Source: Prochlorococcus sp. AG-442-M23 (GTDB lineage: Bacteria; Cyanobacteriota; Cyanobacteriia; PCC-6307; Cyanobiaceae). Taken from it: a DNA stretch of 64,000 bases. Positions 49,974 through 57,304 of this stretch are shown here, one piece after another. The stretch is from NCBI GenBank assembly GCA_003209655.1, contig QCPW01000002.1, positions 62,001 to 126,000 of the forward strand, written 5' to 3'. A program made the position numbers and the translations under genes. The notes beneath the pieces were generated by a model. That model was not told the DNA's origin. It did not search any database and worked only from the letters and a program-made list of their open reading frames with translations. Positions within the stretch are counted from its first letter, which is position 1. The number at the start of each line of letters is the position of its first letter.

Positions 49974-49992
49974 GAGATTGATTTTCATTATC
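49974..49992. promoter_or_regulatory. Putative Fur box upstream of ferritin
   Basis: GAGATTGATTTTCATTATC matches 15 of 19 positions of the Fur consensus GATAATGATAATCATTATC. It overlaps a possible ferritin promoter (TTGAGA at 49972-49977, 16-base spacer, TATTAT at 49994-49999). It also sits 11 bases upstream of the divergent 40-residue ORF, so one regulator could control both. Confidence 0.45.
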
Positions 49993-50070
49993 ATATTATT
50001 TAATTTAATTCAAAGGATTAATTAATTACTAATTTATACAAAATGTTGTATTATTTTATTAGTTTCTTAT

Positions 50071-50631
50071 ATGGCAATGAAAGAAAATAATCTAAAGTTA
50101 AAGAAATTAATTAATTTTGGTCCATCTGGAAGAGCTGTCGCACAACCAATTGACAAAAGTTTATTGGATAATATTTTTGAACATTTAACAATGGAAAGAT
50201 ATGCCAATGTTCAATATTTTTCTATATACCTCTGGTTTCAAGAACGTGATTTAAATGGATTTGCTTCTCATTTTCTAGGTGAATCACAAGGTGAAATGGA
50301 ACATGCTCAGAAATTTGCAGATTACTTAATCGCAAGAGGACAAAGCGTAAAATTAGATGAAATTCCAGCACCAGTTCAAACATGGGATTCAATAGAGGAT
50401 CTGATTTCCTATTCTTTCAACATGGAGGCTGATTTAACTTCATCTCTGCAACAACTTTATTCTATTTCAGAAAGAATTTCAGATACGAGAACCAACGTAT
50501 TTTTAGATCCAATCATTGAGGCTCAAACAAAATCAGAGGATGAATTCGCAAACATACTCGGTAAAGTAAAGTTTGCTTCTAATCAACCTTCTGCAATCTT
50601 GTTGATAGATAGTGATTTAAAGAAAAAATAG
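50071..50631 (+). CDS. ftn: Ferritin (non-haem)
   Basis: Iron-storage ferroxidase forming 24-mer cages. The four-helix bundle has ferroxidase residues in LTMERYANVQYFS (Glu, about 34-46) and ESQGEMEHAQKFADYL (Glu and His, about 71-86). A Gln/Glu-containing third-helix segment AQTKSEDEFANIL follows (about 151-163). At 186 residues it fits prokaryotic/diatom-type ferritins, with a Lys/Arg-rich N-terminal extension. The first of two closely spaced ATGs is used. The promoter region carries a Fur-like site. Confidence 0.93.
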   Translation: MAMKENNLKLKKLINFGPSGRAVAQPIDKSLLDNIFEHLTMERYANVQYFSIYLWFQERDLNGFASHFLGESQGEMEHAQKFADYLIARGQSVKLDEIPAPVQTWDSIEDLISYSFNMEADLTSSLQQLYSISERISDTRTNVFLDPIIEAQTKSEDEFANILGKVKFASNQPSAILLIDSDLKKK

Positions 50632-50907
50632 ATTACTTTCAAATTTATTTTCATTCAATGTTCTTTTCGTTATTTCAAAAAGTAAATTAGAAAAGTTGAT
50701 TTTATCATTATTATTTTTATTTAAGAGCTCTGCTATTTTATAAAGCTCATTAACTCTTTTAAAAATATGTTTGTTTTCAGAAAATAGCCTTCCCTTCAAC
50801 GCTTTATTTTCTGTAGTTTTGTAGGACTGCTTGATATTTCTGAGCCTATTCGATAAAACTTCAACTTCCATTAACAAGTTGCTAGTAAGTGATTGTGATT
50901 CCTTCAT
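50617..50907 (-). CDS. Hypothetical helical protein downstream of the Crp/Fnr gene
   Basis: 96 residues from ATG 50907 (MKESQSLTSNLLMEVEVLSNRL). It is all-helical with a possible coiled coil (about 8-60) and rich in Asn and Lys. No domain is recognised. It begins 4 bases after the regulator gene and so is probably in its operon. The frame extends upstream to 50931, which would overlap the regulator. Its 3' end overlaps ferritin by 15 bases on the other strand. Confidence 0.6.
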   Translation of the reverse strand: MKESQSLTSNLLMEVEVLSNRLRNIKQSYKTTENKALKGRLFSENKHIFKRVNELYKIAELLNKNNNDKINFSNLLFEITKRTLNENKFESNLFFL

Positions 50908-50911
50908 GTTT

Positions 50912-51499
50912 TTAAAGCGGTGATGTTTCAATAAAAGAAGGCGCTATACTTATTGTCTGCTTTCCAATTGGAGCTATTAATAATTCTGATGAACGTAGTT
51001 TCGATATTAATCTAGTTGATGTTACTCGGGTTGAACCAATTAATTCACCTATCCTTTCATGGGTAAGCCTAAAAGGTAATTCGCACCATTGTCCACATCT
51101 TTTCCCGAGTCGGTTAGTTAATATTGAGAATAAAGCTTGCATTCTTTGTTCGGCATTACCTAAATGCCTAATTCTTAAAAGTTGAAGAGTCCATTCATTA
51201 ACTGCATCAAATCCGGAATTTTCATCAATACTGACATTACTATGAAAAGATAAATCCGTTAATGCTTCTAAACAAACACCATCACTACATAATAAATCTG
51301 TTCTTAATTGATCTCCTGACTGTAAAAAAGCAAGGGTCATTCCCTCAGTTTCTTCGCATGGACAATATACTCTTGCAATTCCTTTCTCAACTTCAAGACA
51401 AGTACCTTTTGGCCTTGACGAAGGATCTATAAGCACAGACTGCCCGGTTATTAATCTGACTGTTTTTGTTGAGAATTCCCCATAATTACGGAAATTCAT
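50912..51499 (-). CDS. Crp/Fnr-family transcription regulator
   Basis: 195 residues from ATG 51499; the frame runs up to 51532 through the Fur-box region and is not used. The N-terminal cNMP-type beta barrel (about 10-115) lacks the arginine/serine pocket of cAMP-binding Crp but has Cys-containing loops YCPCEETEG and LLCSDGVC. The winged-helix domain contains LTHERIGELIGSTRVTSTRL (about 150-169). Two Fur-like sites lie just upstream. It may be the iron-responsive regulator of the neighbouring genes; that is inference. Confidence 0.85.
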   Translation of the reverse strand: MNFRNYGEFSTKTVRLITGQSVLIDPSSRPKGTCLEVEKGIARVYCPCEETEGMTLAFLQSGDQLRTDLLCSDGVCLEALTDLSFHSNVSIDENSGFDAVNEWTLQLLRIRHLGNAEQRMQALFSILTNRLGKRCGQWCELPFRLTHERIGELIGSTRVTSTRLISKLRSSELLIAPIGKQTISIAPSFIETSPL

Positions 51500-51511
51500 A
51501 GGTTTATTTAT

Positions 51512-51530
51512 GATAATGAGAATTATTATC
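51512..51530. promoter_or_regulatory. Fur box upstream of the Crp/Fnr gene
   Basis: GATAATGAGAATTATTATC matches 17 of 19 positions of the Fur consensus, with differences only at positions 9 and 13. It starts 13 bases upstream of the regulator's ATG (minus strand). It is the strongest Fur-like site seen in the window. Confidence 0.75.
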
Positions 51531-51556
51531 AATTATGCAACAATTATTAAACTATT

Positions 51557-51575
51557 GCAATAGATTCTCATTATC
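51557..51575. promoter_or_regulatory. Second, weaker Fur-like site
   Basis: GCAATAGATTCTCATTATC shares the ATTCTCATTATC half with the stronger site 27 bases away (14 of 19 to consensus in reverse orientation). Together they form a tandem operator-like pair in the intergenic region between the regulator and the zinc-ribbon gene. Confidence 0.5.
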
Positions 51576-51655
51576 AAAGTTATATTTGATGTTTTTCTTT
51601 ACATTGTTATTTTTGAATATAATTTATTAAGAATGAAATTAATTTAAAGACGTAT

Positions 51656-51847
51656 ATGATTTCTAATAAAATTTGTTTAAATTGCGGCAGTTCTGATCTT
51701 GTTTCAGATAGATCACTTGGAGGTAGGATGATTTGTTCTAAATGTGGTTCCTCTTCTTTAAGAAATAAATCTTTTCCCCTAAACAGAAACAAAAATATTA
51801 TTTATGTTGTAATTGCTCTGATTATTTTATTGATAATTGTTTTTTAG
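51656..51847 (+). CDS. Zinc-ribbon small membrane protein (63 aa)
   Basis: 63 residues. The N-terminal zinc ribbon CLNCGSSDLVSDRSLGG is followed by CSKCGSS (two C-x2-C knuckles, Cys at about 7, 10, 27 and 30). A single C-terminal membrane segment follows (about 46-63, NIIYVVIALIILLIIVF). It is divergent from the Crp/Fnr gene, with the Fur-like sites between them. Its end overlaps the ABC ATPase gene by 26 bases on the other strand. Confidence 0.7.
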   Translation: MISNKICLNCGSSDLVSDRSLGGRMICSKCGSSSLRNKSFPLNRNKNIIYVVIALIILLIIVF

Positions 51848-52628
51848 ATTTTCTATAAATATGCCAGCTTCCATTATGTTTAATAATATTGATATTTATG
51901 TCAAATAGTTTATTTATATTTTTATTATTTATGGTTTTTGATTGAGAGCCATCTGCAATTATCATTCTGTCCTTCAACATTATGATTCTGTTATATATTT
52001 CTGTAATCATTGTAATATCGTGGGTTATACATATTATTTGAGTGTCTAATTTATTTAATTCATTTATCTGATCTATTACATAAAATTTTGATTTCAAATC
52101 TAAATTAGCTATTGGCTCATCAAGAATCAAAATATCTGGTTTTTTTATTAGAGCTCTGGCAATTAGTACAATTTGTTTTTCTCCGTCTGATAAATAAGAA
52201 AAATTTTTTTGCGACAAATGTATTATTTGCATTTCTTTTAATAGCATCTCAACTAAAAAATAATCTTTTTCTGTTTTTTCACTAATTTTGCAATATTTAC
52301 CATATAAACCACTATTAATTAAATCAATAACTTTTAACTTTGGATTTATTCTTCTTCTTATCTCGTGGTTAACCACACTTATTCTTTTTCTAAGTCCCCA
52401 AATATTAATAAGCTCTTCATTAAATATTTTAAAAACTGCACCATTCTTTATAACTGGATATATTGTTCTATTTATAAGTTCTACTAAAGAAGATTTGCCT
52501 GAACCATTTGGGCCAATCAAAATTACATTTTCACCATATTTAAGTTTTAAATTTAAATCCTTAACAACCTCATATCCATTTTTAATACAAGTAATATTTC
52601 TTGCTTCTAGCCAATAATCATTATTCAC
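51822..52628 (-). CDS. Stand-alone ABC transporter ATP-binding protein
   Basis: 268 residues. Walker A is GPNGSGKSSLVELI (about 39), the signature is LSDGEKQIVLIARALIKK (about 146; Asp-Gly-Glu-Lys-Gln variant) and Walker B is ILILDEPIANLDL (about 168). The H-loop is ICITHDITMI (about 200). It resembles the iron-siderophore/molybdate-type subfamily (YlmA/ModF-like). No permease is adjacent. The start is GTG and shares one base with the upstream 33-residue ORF's stop (TAGTG). Confidence 0.8.
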   Translation of the reverse strand: MNNDYWLEARNITCIKNGYEVVKDLNLKLKYGENVILIGPNGSGKSSLVELINRTIYPVIKNGAVFKIFNEELINIWGLRKRISVVNHEIRRRINPKLKVIDLINSGLYGKYCKISEKTEKDYFLVEMLLKEMQIIHLSQKNFSYLSDGEKQIVLIARALIKKPDILILDEPIANLDLKSKFYVIDQINELNKLDTQIICITHDITMITEIYNRIIMLKDRMIIADGSQSKTINNKNINKLFDININIIKHNGSWHIYRKSKKQLSIK

Positions 52629-52729
52629 TAAAATTTGCTACTCCAGAATATAAATAATTGTAGTGAGCTTAAAACGAATATTAAAAGATAAAGCCAATTA
52701 AGCCATGTAGGTCTATTAACTTTTTTCAT
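52628..52729 (-). CDS. 33-residue single-span membrane protein
   Basis: ORF from ATG 52729: it begins MKKVNRPTWLNWLYLLIFVL and ends with SSLQLFIFWSSKF. It is one hydrophobic helix of about 20 residues with a basic N-terminus, suggesting the N-terminus faces the cytoplasm. It begins 4 bases after the Rieske gene stop and its TAG overlaps the GTG of the ABC ATPase. Tight packing on both sides indicates a real gene in a Rieske - small protein - ATPase operon. It could anchor the ATPase or the oxygenase; function is unknown. Confidence 0.65.
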   Translation of the reverse strand: MKKVNRPTWLNWLYLLIFVLSSLQLFIFWSSKF

Positions 52730-52733
52730 CTAA

Positions 52734-54056
52734 TTAAATAATAAGCATTAAAAATATAAGCGGAGCTGCATATCTTATGAATGTTTTTCTAATTATATTT
52801 ATATTATTAATTATTTCTAGTTTTTTAATTTCTGGCGGGTATTTAAATATTATCTGATCATAAACATTTAGATCTTTATTTTTATTTGTATTTTTCCATG
52901 GACTATCCTTTTCTTGCGATTTTTCATACCAGTTCCAGAAATAATTTATGATTCTATCTTCACCTAGAAGCTTTATCTCGTCATTTTTTATTAAACCTAA
53001 TTTATGATTATATGTTTGAGTTTTAAGAATAATATAATCTTCATCAAATATTTTATAAAATATCTTTTTTTGAATTTCTTTAAATAAAATTAAATTATTT
53101 AGTATTTTGTTTTTAAGGAATTTCCTATAGTGCCTAACAATTACTCTTGCTTTATTTTCTCCTAAGGGAATGTGATCAAGTACTTGCAAATATCTAGATA
53201 CAGCTGGGTCTCCTTTGTAAATCAAGATTCTACCTGGTGGAATATACCTTATTCTTATAAATTCTTTTGTAGGATTGTTTTTATAAAAATATATACTTTC
53301 AATATAATTAGGATTTATGTTTATTTTTTGATTAAAACTTACTAATACATTTTTATTTACTTCTTTATCTGGAATTGTATCTCCATGAACCCAAAATATA
53401 TGAAGTATATCTAAATGATTTTCAATAATCCTAGACCAGTCACATTTAAAATCAACTAAAACTTCTTCAGATGCGGTCTCTTTAAGATCAAATCCGTTAC
53501 CAATCAATTCATGTTTATTAATTAATGATTCCTCATTAATGCTGTTTAAATCTGTCTCAGACTTGTCTGAAAAATAAATAAAAATATAGCTTTCTTTCTC
53601 TATTACTTTGTATTGAGATAAGTGAATCCTTTTTGCATAATTATCGTAATTATTATCAACAATGTGACTACAAGTTATTCTATCAACATTCTTGCAATTT
53701 CCGTCTGAACTGAATCTTGCCCCATGGTAAGGACACGTTAATTCTCCATTAGATATTGAACCTCCATAAAAAGATGCACCTCTATGAGGACAAATATTTT
53801 TTATACATCTTACATTGTTCTTCTCGTCTCTAAACAGTAGAAGAGGTTCATCAAACAATGAGAAATAATGAAGCTTGTTTTTTTTAAGCTCCTTTGACGG
53901 ACAAATTGCGTACCAACCATACAAACCTATTTTTAATTCTTTTTGCCTTTCTATTACCTCTAAATTATCAATATTAACTACTGTTCCCTTTTTAAAAGGT
54001 TTTAAAACCGTATTAATGTCTTTAGCTTTAAAAAAATTAATTTGCTTATTTTCCAT
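52734..54056 (-). CDS. Rieske [2Fe-2S] oxygenase, PaO/Tic55-like
   Basis: 440 residues. The Rieske motif pair is CPHRGASFYGG (about 88) and CPYHGARF (about 107). The mononuclear iron site is N-x2-D-x2-H-x4-H in ENHLDILHIFWVHGD (about 212-226). A C-terminal hydrophobic anchor lies at about 422-440. The layout matches pheophorbide a oxygenase, chlorophyllide a oxygenase and Tic55-type membrane oxygenases. The substrate is not known; a chlorophyll derivative or a lipid are options. It is downstream of an open leftward promoter region. Confidence 0.85.
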   Translation of the reverse strand: MENKQINFFKAKDINTVLKPFKKGTVVNIDNLEVIERQKELKIGLYGWYAICPSKELKKNKLHYFSLFDEPLLLFRDEKNNVRCIKNICPHRGASFYGGSISNGELTCPYHGARFSSDGNCKNVDRITCSHIVDNNYDNYAKRIHLSQYKVIEKESYIFIYFSDKSETDLNSINEESLINKHELIGNGFDLKETASEEVLVDFKCDWSRIIENHLDILHIFWVHGDTIPDKEVNKNVLVSFNQKININPNYIESIYFYKNNPTKEFIRIRYIPPGRILIYKGDPAVSRYLQVLDHIPLGENKARVIVRHYRKFLKNKILNNLILFKEIQKKIFYKIFDEDYIILKTQTYNHKLGLIKNDEIKLLGEDRIINYFWNWYEKSQEKDSPWKNTNKNKDLNVYDQIIFKYPPEIKKLEIINNINIIRKTFIRYAAPLIFLMLII

Positions 54057-54664
54057 AAACTAATATCTTTTTTTAATTGACAAGTTATCTTTGGGAACTA
54101 TAACCCAAGTAAATAATCAATTTCTGATAAAATAAAAATTCTCTATCATTTGTAGCAATATTTTAAATGTGCAGCTTAAGTGGTAAGTATGAAATTCATT
54201 GGAGTATCTTTAAATTATTATCAAGTATATTTTGATCGATTAATTAATCATTAAAAATTAATTAGAAGATAAGGCATAATTTATAAATTTAAAACTTTCT
54301 AGATAAGTTGATCCAGTTAAATTATCACTTAGTTTTCTAACCTAATTTTTAAATATCTTCTTTTTATTATTAAGAATTTATCAAATTCAATAAGTAAAAA
54401 TTAACTATGGTTTGAAGTAGCTGATTAAATCTGTTATACATGCAGATATATAAATTTAAATAAATAAGCATTTAGCTATGCCAAAATCCCTTAAACGTTT
54501 TTTAAGAAAAATACCTATCAAAATAAAAACTTTAAAATATTCAATTAGAGAGTATCTATCAACGAAATAAATTATTTTATTTTTTTTCAAAATGTTCAAG
54601 TATTTAATTTTTTTTTAATAATTTCTTTAAAGTGAATAAAAAAAGTATAACTTTTTAGCTTCCA
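54057..54664. other. 600-base gene-poor region
   Basis: It holds the leftward promoter region of the Rieske gene, including an imperfect palindrome with TGATA and TATCA ends at about 54126-54151. Two short ORFs are also present: 22 residues from ATG 54167 and 30 residues from ATG 54478. Otherwise only AT-rich sequence was seen. Confidence 0.6.
54478..54570 (+). CDS. Possible 30-residue basic peptide
   Basis: The ORF from ATG 54478 reads MPKSLKRFLRKIPIKIKTLK and then YSIREYLSTK. It is highly basic (about a third Lys/Arg) and could bind membranes or nucleic acid. There is no clear Shine-Dalgarno and no recognised family. Chance is a real possibility. Confidence 0.25.
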   Translation: MPKSLKRFLRKIPIKIKTLKYSIREYLSTK

Positions 54665-55012
54665 ATGATCAGAAATATCTTAAATCACATTCTATGTTTA
54701 ATTGTACTGATATCTTTTGATTCTCCTTTGTATCCAATTGATTTTTCAGAAAAAGTTATTGAAAATTATACTTTTAAGATTTCTAGGAAATTTTCTAATA
54801 CTTTTTGTAACTCAACTAAATTTGGCATATCGGAAGATGGAGCTTTAAGATTTTCTATTGGAGAAACAAATAAAGAATTTTCAAATAACAAATTAAATAA
54901 ATTTGTTGATTATAAACTTCTTAATAAAAATATCCTTCTTAATCTAGAGAAAAATTGCCAGATATTCGACTTTCCAGAACATGAACTAGAAAATTTGGCA
55001 TTCAATTATTAA
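54665..55012 (+). CDS. Exported hypothetical protein
   Basis: 115 residues with a signal-peptide-like N-terminus (MIRNILNHILCLIVLISFDS). The mature part has three Cys (about 48, 98 and so on) and otherwise no recognised domain. Composition is Asn/Lys/Phe rich, like other low-GC accessory genes. It ends 7 bases before the convergent 60-residue membrane gene. It is probably a picocyanobacterial lineage-specific protein. Confidence 0.5.
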   Translation: MIRNILNHILCLIVLISFDSPLYPIDFSEKVIENYTFKISRKFSNTFCNSTKFGISEDGALRFSIGETNKEFSNNKLNKFVDYKLLNKNILLNLEKNCQIFDFPEHELENLAFNY

Positions 55013-55019
55013 ATTTAAT

Positions 55020-55202
55020 TTATTTTCTTCCGATCCAATCATTTGGTTTGTCCATCATCCATTCAAAAACACCTTTTGCATCAAGATTTCTAGATGCAAC
55101 TATAAATAATGTTGGAAATATCAAACCTACTATTCCAATAACAATAATTTCTAATTTTCCTATTCCTATTTCAGTAAATGCCAAAGCAAAATCTTTAATC
55201 AT
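55020..55202 (-). CDS. Small membrane protein (60 aa)
   Basis: 60 residues with one strong membrane segment (KLEIIVIGIVGLIFPTLFIV, about 16-35). A soluble C-terminus follows (DAKGVFEWMMDKPNDWIGRK). The acidic-basic C-terminal tail with DWIGRK looks conserved. No family name is known to me. It resembles the many short membrane proteins of Prochlorococcus. Confidence 0.65.
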   Translation of the reverse strand: MIKDFALAFTEIGIGKLEIIVIGIVGLIFPTLFIVASRNLDAKGVFEWMMDKPNDWIGRK

Positions 55203-55333
55203 TCTTTATTACCCATAAGAAGAATTATATTTAATGATAGTTTATGAATCATGTTTTTAATAAATTTTTGTATAAAGTACCTATTTTAAAACTTAAACTG
55301 TTTGAATAATTTAAATGAAGAGATAATTTATTA

Positions 55334-55486
55334 ATGACTTTCAATTCACCGATCATTTTTATAGAGATAATATCGCTTCTAATTTTAGGTTTAATTATAG
55401 TGAGTTTTTTACTTAAAAATAAAAAAAGGTCTGCAGAAAGTATTTATAAATTAATTGATGATTTGGAGAAAAAATATATTCATTAG
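55334..55486 (+). CDS. Small membrane protein (50 aa)
   Basis: The ORF from ATG 55334 to TAG 55486 encodes 50 residues. A hydrophobic helix FIEIISLLILGLIIVSFLL (about 9-27) is followed by basic KNKKR and a charged helix SIYKLIDDLEKKYIH. The positive-inside pattern and clean helix suggest a real single-span protein. No family is recognised. Confidence 0.45.
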   Translation: MTFNSPIIFIEIISLLILGLIIVSFLLKNKKRSAESIYKLIDDLEKKYIH

Positions 55487-55540
55487 CGTAACTTTCTTGT
55501 TAACTAACTTAATTTATGAAATATCTTTCCTTAATAAAAA

Positions 55541-55837
55541 TCAATCAAAATCTATACCAACTTCTTCTTTTATATCTCTATCTAAATCTGGAAGATTTGA
55601 TTCTACCCAATGGTCTTTATTATCAATACCAGCGGCATTAACATATTGCATTATATGTTGGTCAACTTGCTTATATAAGTCGTGCAAGTTTAGGTCCATC
55701 CTTATGGCATGAGCGATTTCAGAAACTTGTTTCTCTGTAAAACAGTGATTAGGGTGCAATAAATCACAACAGGGAATTCTTTTTTCGATCAACTCATTTA
55801 TATTGATCTTTATTTCGTAATCTTGGTGTACAGTCAT
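55541..55837 (-). CDS. Conserved hypothetical protein (98 aa)
   Basis: 98 residues, soluble. The N-terminal part IKININELIEKRIPCCDLLHPNHCFTEKQ (three Cys at about 23, 24 and 32, with His) could hold a metal site. The middle is helical (about 35-65, VSEIAHAIRMDLNLHDLYKQ) and the C-terminus acidic. No family is recognised. The codon pattern and Cys/His cluster support a real gene. Confidence 0.6.
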   Translation of the reverse strand: MTVHQDYEIKININELIEKRIPCCDLLHPNHCFTEKQVSEIAHAIRMDLNLHDLYKQVDQHIMQYVNAAGIDNKDHWVESNLPDLDRDIKEEVGIDFD

Positions 55838-56043
55838 AACTGCCTATGTACTATATGAATCATAATAATTTATGTTTAATATATTTAATGTTTAGGTCAT
55901 GAAACGCACTTGTAAGGTAAACAATTATTAGTAAATCTTATATTTAAATTAATTGCTGAATTTTATATTGAACTTACGAAAATTGAATAAAAAAACTTGC
56001 ATATGTAAATTTTCTTTGTTTGATTAGAAAAAAACAATTAATT

Positions 56044-56223
56044 ATGAAGTCTTTAAGTCTCTATACATTCAATATTAGTAATGTAACAAAAATATTGGAT
56101 AACTATCAAAAGAAGAAATCTAATAATATAGCCTTCATTACCTGGTTCCTGATTTGGTATTTTGGTTCTTCAATACTTTTACTACTAAGCTTACATTCCT
56201 ACTATATGGGTTTTGGCAAATAA
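56044..56223 (+). CDS. Small membrane protein (59 aa)
   Basis: 59 residues from ATG 56044 (MKSLSLYTFNISNVTKILDN). An upstream in-frame TTG at 56020 is less likely. A single hydrophobic region near 34-55 (AFITWFLIWYFGSSILLLLS) precedes a short tail. Family unknown. Confidence 0.5.
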   Translation: MKSLSLYTFNISNVTKILDNYQKKKSNNIAFITWFLIWYFGSSILLLLSLHSYYMGFGK

Positions 56224-56419
56224 TAATAAAATTAATTTTATTTCTTCTACTTGAAAAATAGATCATCCAAATCTTTATATAAATTATCTTCTTCTTTTTA
56301 GGCAGGTCTATTTGAGCAAAGGATAGATATTCTTTGAATATTTAAAACAGTTATCAAACTTCACCGAATAAAAGAGTGAAAATTTTTTCACAAAAATAAG
56401 TTGACTTAATTTCTAATTA

Positions 56420-56430
56420 GTGCAACACTT
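56420..56430. promoter_or_regulatory. Operator-like half site upstream of the RHH gene
   Basis: GTGCAACACTT here is the exact reverse complement of AAGTGTTGCAC at 56847-56857 beyond the gene. It sits just upstream of a TATAAT-like box (56433-56438) of the RHH gene, a usual place for an autorepressor operator. Confidence 0.45.
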
Positions 56431-56455
56431 ATTATAATTTAGTGATGAACTTTAT

Positions 56456-56839
56456 ATGCCAACAAATAAAAAAAGAGTAGGATTTATACCTAGAAGTAAT
56501 GTATTAGCTCTAATAAATAAATTGAGTAGTGAAAATAATCTAAGTTATTCGAAAATAGTCAATATTTTAGTTGAGGAAGCTTTACATAAAAGAGGGTTAT
56601 TTAATAATTCTACTAAAGAAGTATCTTATATTAATGAAAAGAATCAAAATAGAAATGATTTAGATTATCAAAAAAAAGAAATTGTAAATAATGAATTTAA
56701 ATATAATTTTAAATATAAATTATTAAATGATGAATGTTTAGATCCTATTCAATTCAGGGAGGAACCATTAGATAATGAAATGTACGCTAAATTTTTAATG
56801 TTTCTTCAATTCCAAGAAAGAATGAAAAAAAAGTTATAA
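56456..56839 (+). CDS. Ribbon-helix-helix-like DNA-binding protein
   Basis: 127 residues. The N-terminal 45 residues (KRVGFIPRSNVLALINKLSS, then ENNLSYSKIVNILVEEAL) have the strand-helix-helix pattern of CopG/MetJ-type repressors. The long C-terminal part is charged and unassigned. Putative operator half sites AAGTG(T/C)TG flank the gene, which fits autoregulation. It may control the small genes around it; that is inference. Confidence 0.7.
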   Translation: MPTNKKRVGFIPRSNVLALINKLSSENNLSYSKIVNILVEEALHKRGLFNNSTKEVSYINEKNQNRNDLDYQKKEIVNNEFKYNFKYKLLNDECLDPIQFREEPLDNEMYAKFLMFLQFQERMKKKL

Positions 56840-56846
56840 CTTATAA

Positions 56847-56869
56847 AAGTGTTGCACAGTACAGCACTT
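56847..56869. promoter_or_regulatory. Imperfect palindrome after the RHH gene
   Basis: AAGTGTTG at 56847-56854 and CAGCACTT at 56862-56869 form an inverted pair (7 of 8 matches) around a 7-base centre. With the half site at 56420 this gives three copies of AAGTG(T/C)TG around the gene. There is no T-run, so a terminator is less likely. Confidence 0.45.
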
Positions 56870-56983
56870 TACGTTAATCTTGTATTAAATCATGGATTCT
56901 AAGCATAAATACTAAATACTTATTTTCGGATAATAGGTAATTTATAAAAATTTTTAGAATCACTATTCCTATTAGCTTCTACA

Positions 56984-57304
56984 ATGAATTCTCCGATCCA
57001 ATCATTAAAGCTTAACCTTCTACCTCCAGAAAAATTATATTGTGATTTTAATTATTGGAGTACTTTGTTTACTCAAGATATGCAGTTGATTTGGGATAAA
57101 GCTCATTGTGTTCCTTTAAAAAAACTTCCACCAGGAGTTTCAGATATGATCTTTCCTTATTTATTATTAGCTTTGTCAGATTATAAGATTTTGAATAAAA
57201 AATATCTATCAGGAATAGGAATTGATAACTTATTAAACCTTTGGTTTGAAAAATATTCCTTGAATAAGAAAGGTTATTTCGAACTTACACATCCATCAAG
57301 GTGA
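56984..57304 (+). CDS. Conserved hypothetical protein (106 aa)
   Basis: 106 residues, soluble. It opens MNSPIQSLKLNLLPPEKLYC and contains Trp-rich FNYWSTLFTQDMQLIWDKAH and a Leu-rich helix DMIFPYLLLALSDYKIL. No family is known. Composition (good aromatic and hydrophobic pattern) is that of a genuine folded protein. It follows the RHH gene by 144 bases in the same direction. Confidence 0.6.
   Translation: MNSPIQSLKLNLLPPEKLYCDFNYWSTLFTQDMQLIWDKAHCVPLKKLPPGVSDMIFPYLLLALSDYKILNKKYLSGIGIDNLLNLWFEKYSLNKKGYFELTHPSR

Noticed and set aside
54126-54151. Fur-like palindrome before the Rieske gene
   Set aside because: The ends TGATA and TATCA match but the spacing is wrong for a 19-base Fur box, so it was not called.
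54167-54235. 22-residue ORF (ATG 54167)
   Set aside because: No Shine-Dalgarno, no pattern and a length easily reached by chance.
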